This document shows positions 51,500 to 62,676 of a stretch of 64,000 nucleotides of DNA, one piece after another. Under the pieces are notes generated by a model, which was not told the origin of the DNA, ran no database searches, and saw nothing but the letters and a program-made list of their open reading frames with translations. The DNA comes from Gerris lacustris (taxonomy: Eukaryota; Arthropoda; Insecta; Hemiptera; Gerridae). How positions within the stretch are numbered: position 1 is the stretch's first letter; each line of letters begins with the position of its first letter. A program made the position numbers and the translations under genes. The stretch is from contig OX578281.1 in the NCBI GenBank assembly GCA_951217055.1, positions 8,772,447-8,836,446 on the forward strand, written 5' to 3'.

Positions 51500-52145
51500 T
51501 TTCTGTACAAAGTACAAAAAGAAACCTTATATAAAGGCTCTGTCTGTCTGTCCGTTGCTTGTTTCAATTCATAAACTACTATAGCTAGGAACATGAAATT
51601 CGGCACACAGGTGCATCTCGGCATTTAAGACAACTGGACACATTTTGGAATTTTCAAGATGGCGCCCAATGGGCGACTAAAAAAATGTTTTTAGTCACCA
51701 GTCACCATGACATGTTATACATCAATTTAAAGGTCTTGAAGTGTAGAAAAAGAATATGCAACTATTAAATTTTCACGCTTAATATTTTCAAGATGGCGGC
51801 CAATATGGCTGGCGACTAAACAAGTTTTTAGTCACCATGATATTATGTTATACATCAATTTAAAGGTATGGAAGTGTAGAAAATGAATATGCAACTATTA
51901 CACTCAATAATTTTAAGCTGTTTCCCGAAAAAAATCTAGTTTCTGAAAAAATAGCTTTACACTCAGACGGAAAAAGGCCGGGTTCGATTCCCCGCCGAGG
52001 TGAAGTTATTTTTAAGCTAAATTTTGATGAAATATTTAATAATAATTAAATGTAACCTTACGAAAACTAATAAATGGAAAAAACTGGGCTAAGTAATTAT
52101 GAACTTGTAATGAGTTGTCTGAGTTGTCTCGGACCGATTTTTACT
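51500..52145 (+). repeat. Dispersed repeat with tRNA-like B-box
   Basis: Begins with ggtttctgtacaaagtac and a short palindrome; then ggctctgtctgtctgtccg; ends with the gggttcgattccccgcc and gttgtctcggaccgat blocks shared with 44520-44690. Two near-identical phrases (ttcaagatggcg.. and atgttatacatcaatttaaagg) repeat inside. Confidence 0.65.
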
Positions 52146-52921
52146 TTTCCTTATTAAAGGAAAAGTATTGTTTGAGATTTATTTTCTCTCGTAAACTGAC
52201 TTCTTGTACTCGTATTGTAGGTACTTGCAACGAATTTTTACATGATTCATGAATGTGAAGCTTCAGTGACTGAAGTTTGGTTGGCACTAAAAAGGCTGAT
52301 TTACACGTATTAAAGTTATTAACTAAATTTGAAGTGAATTAATGCATAAACTATGAATTTAGTAATAAGTTGCAAGTTAAAATTTAGTGTGCTAGTAGAT
52401 AAGTAGAATAGAATTTTGTCTATTTTTCGGTTTAATAGGTGGGCGTGGCTAATCACTGGTCATGCATTTAGTTAGATGCACAAGTTCGAAGGAACCTCGC
52501 TTATAGATTAGTAGATCTTTGTTTATATATTATTTAGAGACGTTTTATTAGGTTAGAAATAGAAATGTTATGTTGGACATCATTTCGAAGCGAAGTAAAG
52601 AGTTTAACTAAAATATTAAGTGAAAAACGTGTAAAAGGCTTACTAAAAATGAATTCACTTAAAATTTAATTTCTTATTTAATAACTTTTGTAAATCAGTC
52701 TTAATAAGAGGCAGTTCACACACATATAAGGTAAAGTGCCCAAATACCGTCCCCTTACCTAAATCCGCCCCCCCCCCCCCCCCCCCCCACTTTGAAGACA
52801 ATGTGCTGCACTATGTTAATTTATGGATGAAACTCTTCATTTGGTGTTAGTTGTACGCCAGCATCACTGTAAGGTTGATGACGCTTTTCACTTTTTTACA
52901 AGTTTTCAAAACATTTCGGTA

Positions 52922-54363
52922 GAACTACAGTGTACGGTGCCCCTACTAGATATCGAAAGGCGGTAGTATCGATTGTTATGGTGACGTCATATATCGATAT
53001 ATCAAAGCTATGCATGATTTGCGCATTTTTACGCGGTTAATGTGAATGTGACAATCGTATTTAAAGGACGATAATAATTTTTAAAATATTCACTAACCTT
53101 ATATGTTATCTTCCTCTTGTGCAGGTTCATTTTCCTCCTCGGGCGGACGGTCGCGAGACCGAGGAGGAAAAACTCTTGCCGCTGCCTCCAAAAATACTCT
53201 AGTCAGATCGACAGTATCAGAGTGAGCTCGCCTCCAGATGTATTCCGCCAAGTACGAGTCAAACTGATCGCTGACGGTCCGACACGGTATAGACCTTTTG
53301 ATCGCAGACCACGTGCCCTCAATCGCGTTCGTGTGTACCTCATTTTCAGGGTTTTTAAAATGAAGGGAATGGTTGACAGTGAGGTGGGTGAATCCCTCAT
53401 CTGCTAGACAGTCGTAAGACTTCCAACAGTCCGAGTAAATGGTAGTACCCGGCTTGATGCAAGCCTTAATAATGTCTAACAGAGTCTCCTTATCCCTCCT
53501 TTCAACAACCCTGAAAAAGCACTTATTTGTACCCCTTTCCACACCTCCAAACACCCATTTACCTTCCACTCGTCTCCCACGGTTATACTTGCGCTTGCCA
53601 AACTTGGACTCGTCTATTTCCACAATCACACCTTCTCCACCAATCCTCTCATTCATATCCAAACACGCATCCATACACACCTCTCTAACAAAATTATGCC
53701 AATCACACACCGTACTGGGAGACACACTCAACTCAAACAGACAAATCCTGTGTTCGATCCGGTGTACGATGAAATGGGTGAGAAGCAGGATGTCTGGAAT
53801 TGACATCCTGCTCTTTTCAAAGTAACTACCGGAACGAATACTTCTTTTAACATGATGGGAAGGGGCAGACTTACTCCGACACGACCACTCAAACATATCA
53901 CTCACATCGGGCCGTGGTCTGAGAGACATATTCTTCCCACACTTGGGACACACATACACGCGAGAAAGTAAACCAACATCCATACAAAACTCGATCACAC
54001 GCTCAGCACTCGAATGACGCAAACGAAACAAAAAATCCATATTTATCACTTCCATACCGATTAAAAAGTCAAACCCGGCAAATTAGAAGCAGCGGCGACA
54101 CAAAATGAACTGTAGATAGAAAATAAGTAGAGAACTAAGGAGAGTAACTATACAGTGATAGGGCAAGCTGAGTACTAGAGCGCAACTGGTGGAATATTAC
54201 GCGAGTTTAATTTAAAATAAGTTGAAAATGACGAGAGTACAAGCATCAGCGCAACTAGCGGGATTGTAACGTATTAATGGACAAGATATCGATATATAAA
54301 GTCTCGAAAGAGGTCGATAGTGAGATTACGTGTTATCAGTAGGGGCACCGTACACTGTAGTTC
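52922..54363 (-). mobile_element. Merlin-like (IS1595 group) DNA transposon, apparently complete
   Basis: Exact 26-bp inverted ends (gaactacagtgtacggtgcc and complement) enclose one intact transposase ORF. No convincing 8-9 bp target duplication: the adjacent bases differ, so either the borders are slightly off or the duplication has decayed. Confidence 0.85.
53099..54055 (-). CDS. Merlin/ISXO2-like transposase
   Basis: 318 codons, no stop or shift. N-terminal zinc-ribbon-like part with CPKC at residues 36-39 and Cys59 (EWSCRSK). The catalytic domain is of the DDE_Tnp_IS1595 type: D148 in VEIDESKFGKRKY, D209 in TIYSDCWKSY, E246 in HTNAIEGTW, with the WVFGGVERGTNKCF strand between. The tail is acidic and Pro/Glu-rich. 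Codon use and GC are higher than the surrounding DNA. The start chosen is the first Met at 54055; a second Met six codons on (MDFLFRLRH) is an alternative. The intact frame and exact ends suggest a recent, perhaps still active copy. Confidence 0.93.
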   Translation of the reverse strand: MEVINMDFLFRLRHSSAERVIEFCMDVGLLSRVYVCPKCGKNMSLRPRPDVSDMFEWSCRSKSAPSHHVKRSIRSGSYFEKSRMSIPDILLLTHFIVHRIEHRICLFELSVSPSTVCDWHNFVREVCMDACLDMNERIGGEGVIVEIDESKFGKRKYNRGRRVEGKWVFGGVERGTNKCFFRVVERRDKETLLDIIKACIKPGTTIYSDCWKSYDCLADEGFTHLTVNHSLHFKNPENEVHTNAIEGTWSAIKRSIPCRTVSDQFDSYLAEYIWRRAHSDTVDLTRVFLEAAARVFPPRSRDRPPEEENEPAQEEDNI

Positions 54364-54518
54364 AGCCCAAATGGTAATTTCTATGAATATAATTAGTTAA
54401 AAGCTTTCATTTTGCTATGCAACCATTTTCCTGGCTCTCGGTTGAGTTGTTTGCTCGCTATAAGCCGCCATGTTTATAACTAATATGTTCCTATATCCGT
54501 CCCCCCCAAGGGTTTCCT

Positions 54519-54629
54519 TGGCAGCAAGGAGAACAATGGATTAAGTGTACAAAATGTTTTAAATGGTGCTACGAAATGTGCACATCAACACCAGAAAGTA
54601 AACCGTTTCTCTGCCATTTGTGTTTCTGA
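54519..54629 (+). pseudogene. C-terminal PHD-finger fragment of a Tigger/pogo-like transposase
   Basis: 37 codons in frame ending in a stop: WQQGEQWIKCTKCFKWCYEM, then C.....PFLCHLCF. The C..C...(W)C/H..C...C..C pattern is a PHD finger, known at the C-terminus of some insect pogo/Tigger transposases. The upstream part of the protein is lost. Confidence 0.7.
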
Positions 54630-55029
54630 TGAAAGTTAATAATGATAAATAAAAAACGAGTTCTTTTTTTGTACGAGTTCTTCTTATGTTCTTATTTTGT
54701 TCTTTTTTAGTATCAGTCATTACTATTATATACACTTACCAATAAAAAGTAAACATATAAATACTTAAATAAAATATTAGACATTTTTTACTTATCCTAA
54801 TAATTTTTAAAAGGTCAAAATTTGGCTTTTTTTTAAATTCCAAATTTCGCTCAGTTAAGCTCAATACAATTTAATGACCATATCAGGATTTTTAGACAAA
54901 GGGTACAGCAACACAAAACTGGGTTTTCTACTTGTTTAGGTATTACTCTAATCCATAAATTTAAAATTTTCCCTAGGGGGACGATATTTGGGCACTTTAC
55001 CTTAAGCTAAACCAGAACGACGCTCTAAG

Positions 55030-55752
55030 CAGAGGTTCCCAAACTATGGTACGCGGGATCGTGTCCAGTGGTACGCGCCGCATAAATATTTGTGCTTGTT
55101 AGGAGTGTATTCATCCCTTATATACCTCAAAACCAAAAATAGAAACAGACTGTCCTGAATTGAGGATGATTTGCGTTTAAAACTCAGCCCCATCACGCCA
55201 GACATTGTTAGTTTTAGCCAATTCTTGAAAGCACATACATCCCATTTAACCTACCTAACCTGTTTATTCGGACTCAGACGTATTCTTTCATTATGTTCTT
55301 TATGTATGTTTTTTTTTAATACAATTTTTATTAATATTCTATGTTCTATTCGTGTTATTTTATGTTCTAATTTGATGTTCTTTCAAGATTTTATTTAAAA
55401 AAAACACAATTTTTATTTAGTCCTTTTAATTCAACAATCATCCTTAAACACCTACTCTCTATCCAGGGGATTGAAGGTCAAAAATAATTATTCAGTACTT
55501 TGGTCTAGTACAACTTAAATTTAAAAAAGTTATTGTAATAAAAAAAAAAAGAGATATGCCCACCCTTTTTGTATAAAAGAATAGCCCTACGTTTTTGAAC
55601 CTTTAAAACTCAAAATTTTTCCGGGGGAGGCCCCCGGACCCTTTTTCCTCTGTAAAAACGCCCTGGTTGTTCCTGTATAAACATCAGTGGTACATGAAAA
55701 AGTCAGCACACATTAAGTGGTACGCCACTAAAAAAGTTTGGGAACCCGCCTG
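55030..55752. mobile_element. hAT-type MITE
   Basis: Ends cagaggttcccaaact and agtttgggaacccgcctg (the CAG-GGTTCCCAAACT end is characteristic of hAT). Flanks gctctaag and ctctaaag look like a slightly decayed 8-bp duplication. Further inside, ggtacgcg and tggtacgcc are also inverted. No transposase. Confidence 0.82.
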
Positions 55753-57589
55753 CTCTAAAGCATAGGAATAAGAGTTTATAACGAATTTTAAAAGAAGTGA
55801 AGCTGTACAGGAGTTAATAAGGATAGTATATAGAGCACGAGCTGAGACAGTTTGCGTTGCTAGATGCAACTCACTTGACCTCGACATATCATATTAATCA
55901 TTAGCATAGCCATACCCGGTTCTAGAAATGTTTTAAGTGTAAGCGAACAATTTCAGCACCCCCCCCCCCCAACATCATAATAATAAAGGTGTAGGATATT
56001 GACTATACTTAACACAAGTTTTAAGTCTGACAAAGAGGTATGCTATTTAAAAGTATGCTTACGCAGTAATTTATGCTGATACAATTATGTTTATTATTAT
56101 CATATTATATAAAATGTTTCCTTTTTTTATTACGGCATAATCCCTTATTGTTCTATGGATGGGCGCCCATACCTATCCTGGCTCTCAGGAAAAGAGGAAC
56201 AATATACATATATTACCGTAGTTAAGTCAGGTGTTTTGCTTTCAAGAAACCTACCCCCCCCCCCCCCTTGGTGGTGGCCTCCCCTAAAAAAATGCATATG
56301 GTCGCTCATGGTTCTATGGTCATCAAAGCTAGTCCATTCAATCGTTCTTGAAATATGGTTGATCTTAAATATATGAATTTTGATTTGGAAAAATTAAAAC
56401 CTTAAGAGGGGGTTGTTCGTTAAGTTTTCGCGGAGTCATCACCAATCTCGTAATATTCGACCTTATTGATGTATATTATCTCTGTACATTTTCTATCCGC
56501 TTATCCATTTCTCCCTGTTTGGCCCCCCCCCCCCCCCCCCTCACTGGTGGGCCCCTTCAGCAGACGCGTAGTTCGCAGGATTCAAGATTCACTCTGCTCA
56601 TTAATGTCGTAGCACCCTCGCTGTGCCACTGGTTTCAGCTTTTTATAGTTAAAACTGTTATTTATGCTGAACTGTTATTAATTATGCTCGAACAGCAAGG
56701 AAATAAATCTGACCATGATCTGACCCGCAAACCCACAGGTCTTAAATTAGTTTACTGTTATAACCTCCCCGCGCCGCGGATGCAACTGTTGCATTTCGAT
56801 GAGAATTGCGCTCGAATTTCAAAAACAGATTTTCTCATATTTTATCAATTATTATCAAAACAAAAATTAAATCCTATTAATAATATTCCAATATCTTATT
56901 TCTTATTATAATATTGCCATAATATAAGATTTAGAGTTGCAGAGTTGAGATTATATTTATAGTAGGTATTTTACTTACATAGGTAACTACTTGAACTTAA
57001 GTTTATAAATAAGAACTTATAATATTTCTGGTGTAAATAATTTGTAAAAATAAAAAGTAAATACAAAGAATAAATTGTCTACATCGTCATCGTTTATTTA
57101 AATAAGGTAATTATTTAATCTACATTTTAAATCTAACATGATTGTTGGCTTATAATCATTTAGGAGTTGGAGGAATTGGTTTTTCTGGCTTAATAAATTA
57201 AATACTCATATATTGTTTAAGTATGTCTTTACTAAAACTATTTCTACAATTACTGAATGAATGCGTTTCTTTTAATTTAACGTGGATATTTATTCTGAAG
57301 GTAAAAGCTGTTTCTATAAAACATAATCCTAAAAAAATTTGGATTGTTTATTAAGTGTTGGTACTGCTATTAGGAATTAGCTTATTAAAATGGGAATAAT
57401 GAGGGTAAATGAAGGAAATGGGAGAAAATGCATTATGATTTTGCAGGTCAGGTTATATTTTTTAAAGTTGAGTAGAAATAATGATTCTAACAAGCCAAAA
57501 CTTAGTTATTTGTTCATAACTTTTCAGCTCCTAGTTAGGGCTGTCTGCGGTAGGTCACTGCAAGCTCAAAGGAACTTAGTTGAAGCGTC
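55753..57589. other. Gene-free stretch with C-homopolymers
   Basis: Poly-C runs at 55962, 56253 and 56522. ORFs at 56155 and 56519 span the C-runs and have no recognisable motif. Probably transposon debris. Confidence 0.5.
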
Positions 57590-58535
57590 GACCCAGGCTT
57601 CCAAATGCTTTAAGTTTAGGTGAGTCCCGAATCGAATGGACGGACAGTTTAAAATATTTGGGCCTTATTCTCGACAGTAAACTAAATTTCACTTTCCACA
57701 CTAAACCTCAAATTAATAAAGTAAATTCCACCATTTTCAGCTTATATCCCGTCTGTAATACTAGGTCGTCACTAAATAAAAACAACAAGTTACTGATTTA
57801 TAAGCAGTTTATTAGACCTATTTTATTATACGCTTGCCCAGTCTGGAGTTCCATGTCCGATTCAAATTTTAAATCACTTCAAGTCGTTCAGAATAAATGT
57901 TGTCGCATCATAGGAAAATATAATCGATACTCTAGAATAACATAAATGCTTACAACCCTCAAGATTCCATATATAAAACAAATTACTATAAATCTTACCA
58001 AAATATTTTTTGAAAGTTGTTGAAATAGTGACATCAATCCTTTAATAAATGAAATAGGCAATTACGACCTTAACACCTTGAAATTAAAATATAAAAAGTA
58101 CAAACATAAAAGACAAACATATTTTGCTATAAAACTCATCAGTAAAAATAAATAATAATCTAGTCCAAAGTTAAAATTTTCTAGTCATTTTATTTAATCA
58201 GTACCTAGTCACCAAATCCAAATATTTAATGTTATTATTGTCCATAGTTGTTATTGAACGTATGCTATTTATTTATATTGTTTTCCTGTATATTTTTATC
58301 TAGTCATAAGTTTTAATCACTGTTTGAAACCTTGTGTCTGGGGTTTTTGTTGGAACTGTTTTGCCTAATTCTTACCAGTTGTCACATAAACATAAACTAA
58401 TGCTCTAAATTACTATTATTTCCCCAAGGAAAGAGCATTAGAAGCTCAAAACTGCGAGTATTAGTCATCCGAAAATTATTTATGTAATTTATTTATATTT
58501 ATATGTTTATTCAATAAAGTTTTATTTATTATTTA
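57590..58535 (+). pseudogene. jockey-like non-LTR 3' fragment
   Basis: The plus strand reads SRIEWTDSLKYLGLILDSKL and then PILLYACPVWSSMSDSNFKS, the thumb region of a jockey-type reverse transcriptase, followed after stops by a 3' UTR (ccccaaggaaagagcattag) ending in an aataaa-containing AT-rich tail near 58515-58540. 5'-truncated, as usual. Ends 170 bp before Hop2 exon 1. Confidence 0.85.
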
Positions 58536-58711
58536 TTATAAAGGAACTTTTTTCCTTGTCTAATCTCTTACCCCAAGAGTTTTTTTTACCCCATTCTCTC
58601 CAATTTAACATCCCTGGTTTACCACATTTTTTTTTTTTGTGAATTGCTCCAACTTCGACTTTAAGTTTCCTTTACAATACTTAAAGTTACTTCTAATTGT
58701 TTTAGATAGAA

Positions 58712-58951
58712 ATGGCTACAGAAGCTGTTTATAAATACCTGTTAAACACAAACAGGCCTTACTCTGCTAATGACATCACTTTAAATCTACACAAGGAGTT
58801 TGGTAAAGCTGCAATTCAAAAAGGTTTAGATGAACTTGTCGAGAAGAGCAGAATTCGAGAGAAAGTTTACGGTAAACAAAAAGTTTACTGTGCTCTTCAA
58901 ACTGATCCTGTTAATAAGGACCAGCCAGACATGGAAAACCTAGATGAAGAA
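58712..58951 (+). CDS. PSMC3IP: Hop2 coding exon 1
   Basis: 80 codons, start ATG after tagataga. Encodes the winged-helix domain and ends at DEE before the GTAAGT donor. Confidence 0.95.
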
Positions 58952-61900
58952 GTAAGTAGGTTTTTGTTTTGTTTTTAAATAAGTCCATACAACTCAAACT
59001 AATATTATTTCTTACAGTTGTGATTGCCTCTACAGTATTCTCACAACTAGAATTAGTGTGTTGACAGCGTGGGAAATTGAGTGACACAGATTGGCCAACC
59101 TCTCTGGGGGAAAAAATAAAGCCACTACGAAGCCTTCTTATACGGTTATCCAGAGGGCCTCTCCCCTCCACTAGAGACATTTATCTTTGCCTAGTTGGCC
59201 CGACCTTTTGTCCGGGAAAATCTCGAGCTCTCATTGGCTCGTCACCCCATTTGCTAGTTTTTCCTGTGCTGTGAACGCACTAATTCTAGTTGTGAGAATA
59301 CTGTAGAGTCCATTTTCCTGTATCTTTGTGGACTTTTATCCTTAAAGCTAGATGGGGAAAGTGACTGTATATGATTAAATTGGAATTTACGAGGGTTGGT
59401 CAATAAGTAAGGTCTCCAGAACAATAAAAATAATTTGATTTTGTAGGGCAACTATCAACTATATCTCAACATAATTGCCCTCTCGATGCAAGCACTTTAG
59501 GAGTCTTTCAGGCAACTTTTTAATACCAGTGACAAATAAATCTTCCGCCAGGTCACTAAACCAGCTTTGCACATCAATTTGCCTTTCAAAATGATCTATG
59601 GAACCTTTAGAAATGTTATGAAACAATAAACAAAGTTCACGAGTAGTTACTTGTCACACCAATTCATCGACTTTTGCCACCATCTCATGTGTGAGTTATG
59701 TTGGTCTCCACTTCGCTCATCATGAATATTGTTCCAGCCCTGTCGAAACTCACGATCCTATTTTTTATGTCTAAACATCCCTTTCCATAAACTTGGCAAA
59801 GCTGTCTGTGAATTTCAAACGGCGTAACGTCTTTTGCTGAAAGAAACCTTATGACTTAATGGAGGCCACACTTAGTGGGGACGGAAATTGGGAGATCCAT
59901 TTCAAACAGCTCTAGTTGGCAAACTAAAAGTTTCAGAGGATTCAGTGATGGTTGGTTTCAAAGAGGAAGGATGATGGGACACGGCAGTGTTGCCACCTCT
60001 CTTGTCTGACGTTGTCAGTTCAAGATCAGTTAAAGTTTTGGAGACCTTACTTATTGACCAACCCTCGTAAATAGACTAAAAGTAGAAAAAGAAGTCATAT
60101 CATTTGGAGAGATAGAGATCTCTGGTAGCTTCACATTTGCTCATCACGCAGGAGGTTCTAGGTTCAATTCCAACATGGACCCTCACCCTATAAATTCTGC
60201 TCATTTGAAGTTCTGACTCACTGGATATGTCTGCCAATAGTAAGGTTTATACTGGTGACACAGCTTCACACTAACCCTGGGTAGTACATTACATATATAT
60301 TTGTATAAGCCCTTTAGCAGGCTTAGACTCAGTGAGGCTGTTTGCCACGGAGTTAGTAAGTTTTTGTGGAGATCAAAATGTACATTGGATGGTGATCCCA
60401 AATTTATTTGAATCGGATCAGTATTTTAGGTTCCACACTTCTGTGAAAAACCTGTTACAGTTTCAACACATTAAATAATTTTGCTGTTGAATACTTTCTG
60501 TGTAAATGAAAAAACTATTCCTACACATTTTTCACCTGAAAAATAGATTTTTAAATTAAACAAGGTTATTTTATACAATTTAGAGTTGGTTAAGCCACAG
60601 TAACCTCTTCACTTGGGACAAAGAGCCACCAAAATGCAAACTCTGCAAAGAAACAGCTACTGTTAAACACATACTTACCAACTGCCACACACTGCAAGAT
60701 CTACGAGACAAACACAACCTATCTGAAATACTGGGCGACAATGAAGACTCCATAAGACAATCTATTCTCCTACTTAAAGAAGAATATCTATTTTCTTACC
60801 TAATAGAAGAAATATAGATTTAAAAATACCGCTAAAAGAGAATTAGCAGAAGGATGGCTCCTTTAAAACCACAAAAAAAAAAAATATATATATTCATATT
60901 TATGGTATTAAAGACAATAAAGAAAAATGTTAAATACCCTAAAAATTAATACCCTCTAGGTTAAAGCTAACTTAAGGTCTTATAGGAGGACGCTAATCCC
61001 CCTAGGTAGGTTTAGATTTTTTTAAACTGTAGATTTATCTCTGCTTTAACATTATCTGGGATAATGTGTTATTTAGTTTTTCTAGACACAAATTCTTACT
61101 GTAATAAATGTATAAAAAAAAAAAATTAGGAGTCGGCAAGTTTTTTAGTGTCCTGTAGTATGTGTTCTTAGTGTCCTGTGAGAGACTAATACCACCTTTA
61201 AGATAAACTAACAAAAAAAACCTTAGTTTTTATGTCTCTGGCTATTAATGGACTGATGGCTGTTACCAGCAATTTAAAATAAATTGGTTGGGCGTGAAGT
61301 CTCACGTAAAAAGGGTTTCGTTGGTGTTATGAACATAACATTAGTATAGAAAACTAAACACTACCCACAAGTGGTATATATATTTGTAATCTACTCTTCA
61401 ATACCTTTCATTTGATACCCCACTCAGAATTTAAAAAAAATATTTTTTTCCCCTTGACAGGAATAAGCCGCCATCTTGGATTCCCAGTAAATCAGATCAA
61501 ACTGCTAATCTTATTTTTTATATGGCCCAGCAGATCACACATTTTGCATATTTTTCTATATTTTTAGTAACAGCGGAAATATGATTTTAGGGGGGGGGGG
61601 GCATGCAAAATTTTGATGTTGTTTGACAAAATGGCGCCGAAAATTAAGCACTTTCCCTAAGTGGTATATATATTTGTAATCTACTCTTCAATTCCTTTCA
61701 TTTGATACCCCACTCAGAATTTAAATAAAATATTTTTTCACGCGACGTGAATTATCCGCCATTTCGAATTTTAACAGCTGATAATTGTGAGTTCTCTATA
61801 TTTTTCCTATGTGCGCGTCAAAACAATCTTTAATACTGGAAAGTTTCACGTTTTTATCTCTTTTGGTTCAAAAGTTATTGGAACCGTACAGAGTGACAGA

Positions 61901-62501
61901 CAGACACAGGAACGAAACTATAAGGGTTTCTTTTTTTTTGGTTTTACCAACGAAACCCTAAAAAGAATGTACCAAAGATTTTTAAAATTGCTGAAGATTT
62001 AGCTAAACACAAACACACATTTATTATGAATCACTTTCGTAATTGAGCGTACTTTATCGTAATGTAACAGTGAGGGAGAGGTTTGTTTATTTTTGTGAAA
62101 TAAGAAAAATTATGTTTTTGTTAAATATTATTTATTTAATGTTGTAGATAAAACAGAAGCAACAGAAGCTAAAGGAGCTTCAAAAGGAGTTGACTACTAA
62201 AGAAGTCATCCTAAAAGAATTACTTTCACAGCAGACAACATCCGACTTAGAGTTGGAAAACAAGCAGATATCTGAAACTAACGAAAGCTTGAAAGAACGT
62301 CTGAAAAAGCTTACATCGGGCAATGTTAAGTTGGTCACAGTAGATGAAAGAAATAAAATCAAAAAAGAACACGAGACCATCACAAATCATCAAAGAAAAA
62401 GGAAAAGAATGGCAATGGATATACTCGATTCTATATTAGAAGGCTACCCAAAATCTAAGTCTTGTCTTTATGAAGAAATAGGTGTCGAACTTGACCCATA
62501 G
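58712..62501 (+). CDS. PSMC3IP: Hop2/PSMC3IP homologue (two coding exons, complete)
   Basis: Exons 58712-58951 and 62148-62501 join in phase 0 (GAA|GTAAGT ... TTGTAG|ATA) to give 197 codons; human PSMC3IP has 217. Residues 1-66 are the winged-helix DNA-binding domain (NRPYSANDITLNLHKEFGKA, then KVYGKQKVYCAL). Residues 78-140 form a Leu/Lys/Glu coiled coil used for Mnd1 pairing. The C-terminus carries the family hallmark RKRKRMAMDILDSILEGYPK followed by EEIGVELDP. Known role: with Mnd1 it stimulates Dmc1/Rad51 strand exchange in meiosis. An acceptor (ttttag at 58701-58705) six bases before the ATG implies a 5' UTR exon further upstream, not found. A possible ATTAAA poly-A signal is at 62528. 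The 3.2-kb intron is full of transposons. Confidence 0.95.
59028..59308. mobile_element. MITE in the Hop2 intron
   Basis: Ends ctctacagtattctcacaac and complement, continuing inverted through tagaattagtg. 281 bp. A partial relative is at 11815-11957. Confidence 0.8.
59390..60067 (-). mobile_element. Internally deleted mariner in the Hop2 intron
   Basis: Ends cgagggttggtcaataagta and complement with TA flanks; same family as 34161-35387. On the minus strand it holds the N-terminal part (start near 59905, KDVTPFEIHRQLCQVYGKGC-like) and the C-terminal tail, but the catalytic middle is gone. 678 bp. Confidence 0.88.
60105..60185 (+). repeat. tRNA-like SINE relic
   Basis: gatctctggtagcttcac and, after about 30 bp, taggttcaattcc resemble A- and B-boxes. 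No good acceptor stem. Confidence 0.45.
60585..60817 (+). pseudogene. C-terminal fragment of a non-LTR ORF2
   Basis: Reads LFTWDKEPPKCKLCKETATV, then KHILTNCHTLQDLR, ending LIEEI and a stop. The C..C....T..H.L..C zinc-finger-like motif is typical of the tail of I/jockey-type ORF2. A 3' UTR-like stretch with A-runs follows to about 61110. Confidence 0.75.
61311..61960. mobile_element. TIR element, relative of 18009-18714
   Basis: Ends aaagggtttcgttggt and accaacgaaacccta. Carries the same internal direct repeat (ggtatatatatttgtaatctac twice, about 290 bp apart) and the acagacagacacagg tract. Confidence 0.75.
62148..62501 (+). CDS. PSMC3IP: Hop2 coding exon 2
   Basis: 117 codons plus TAG. Starts IKQKQQKLKELQKELTTKE (coiled coil) and ends with the conserved C-terminal helix. 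Length and phase align with human PSMC3IP without a missing middle exon. Confidence 0.93.
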   Translation: MKQKQQKLKELQKELTTKEVILKELLSQQTTSDLELENKQISETNESLKERLKKLTSGNVKLVTVDERNKIKKEHETITNHQRKRKRMAMDILDSILEGYPKSKSCLYEEIGVELDP

Positions 62502-62676
62502 CTAGTAAAGTGTTTTTGTTTTTCAAAATTAAACGTACTAATGTTTCAAATTGAATTGATGCTCATTTTTGAGGCTAGATATATAAAAAAATTCATACAT
62601 TGTGTTTAAATCAACAAATTGGTATCAAGCTTACATACCCATACATACACGGGTAATTGTTTTTGTGCCATGTAGA

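Larger units (their letters stand above)
52729..55002. mobile_element. Tigger/pogo-like element carrying a nested Merlin
   Basis: The ends aggtaaagtgcccaaata(c/t)cgtccccc are inverted over about 27 bp and flanked by TA. The right part has a PHD-finger-coding fragment (54519-54629). The transposase body is missing. The Merlin-like element occupies 52922-54363. Confidence 0.8.

Noticed and set aside
53117..53825. Plus-strand ORFs across the Merlin transposase
   Set aside because: Antisense shadows of the 318-codon transposase frame.
52913..54372. Target duplication for the Merlin-like element
   Set aside because: Flanks cggtagaa and ttcagccc, and nearby alternatives, do not match.
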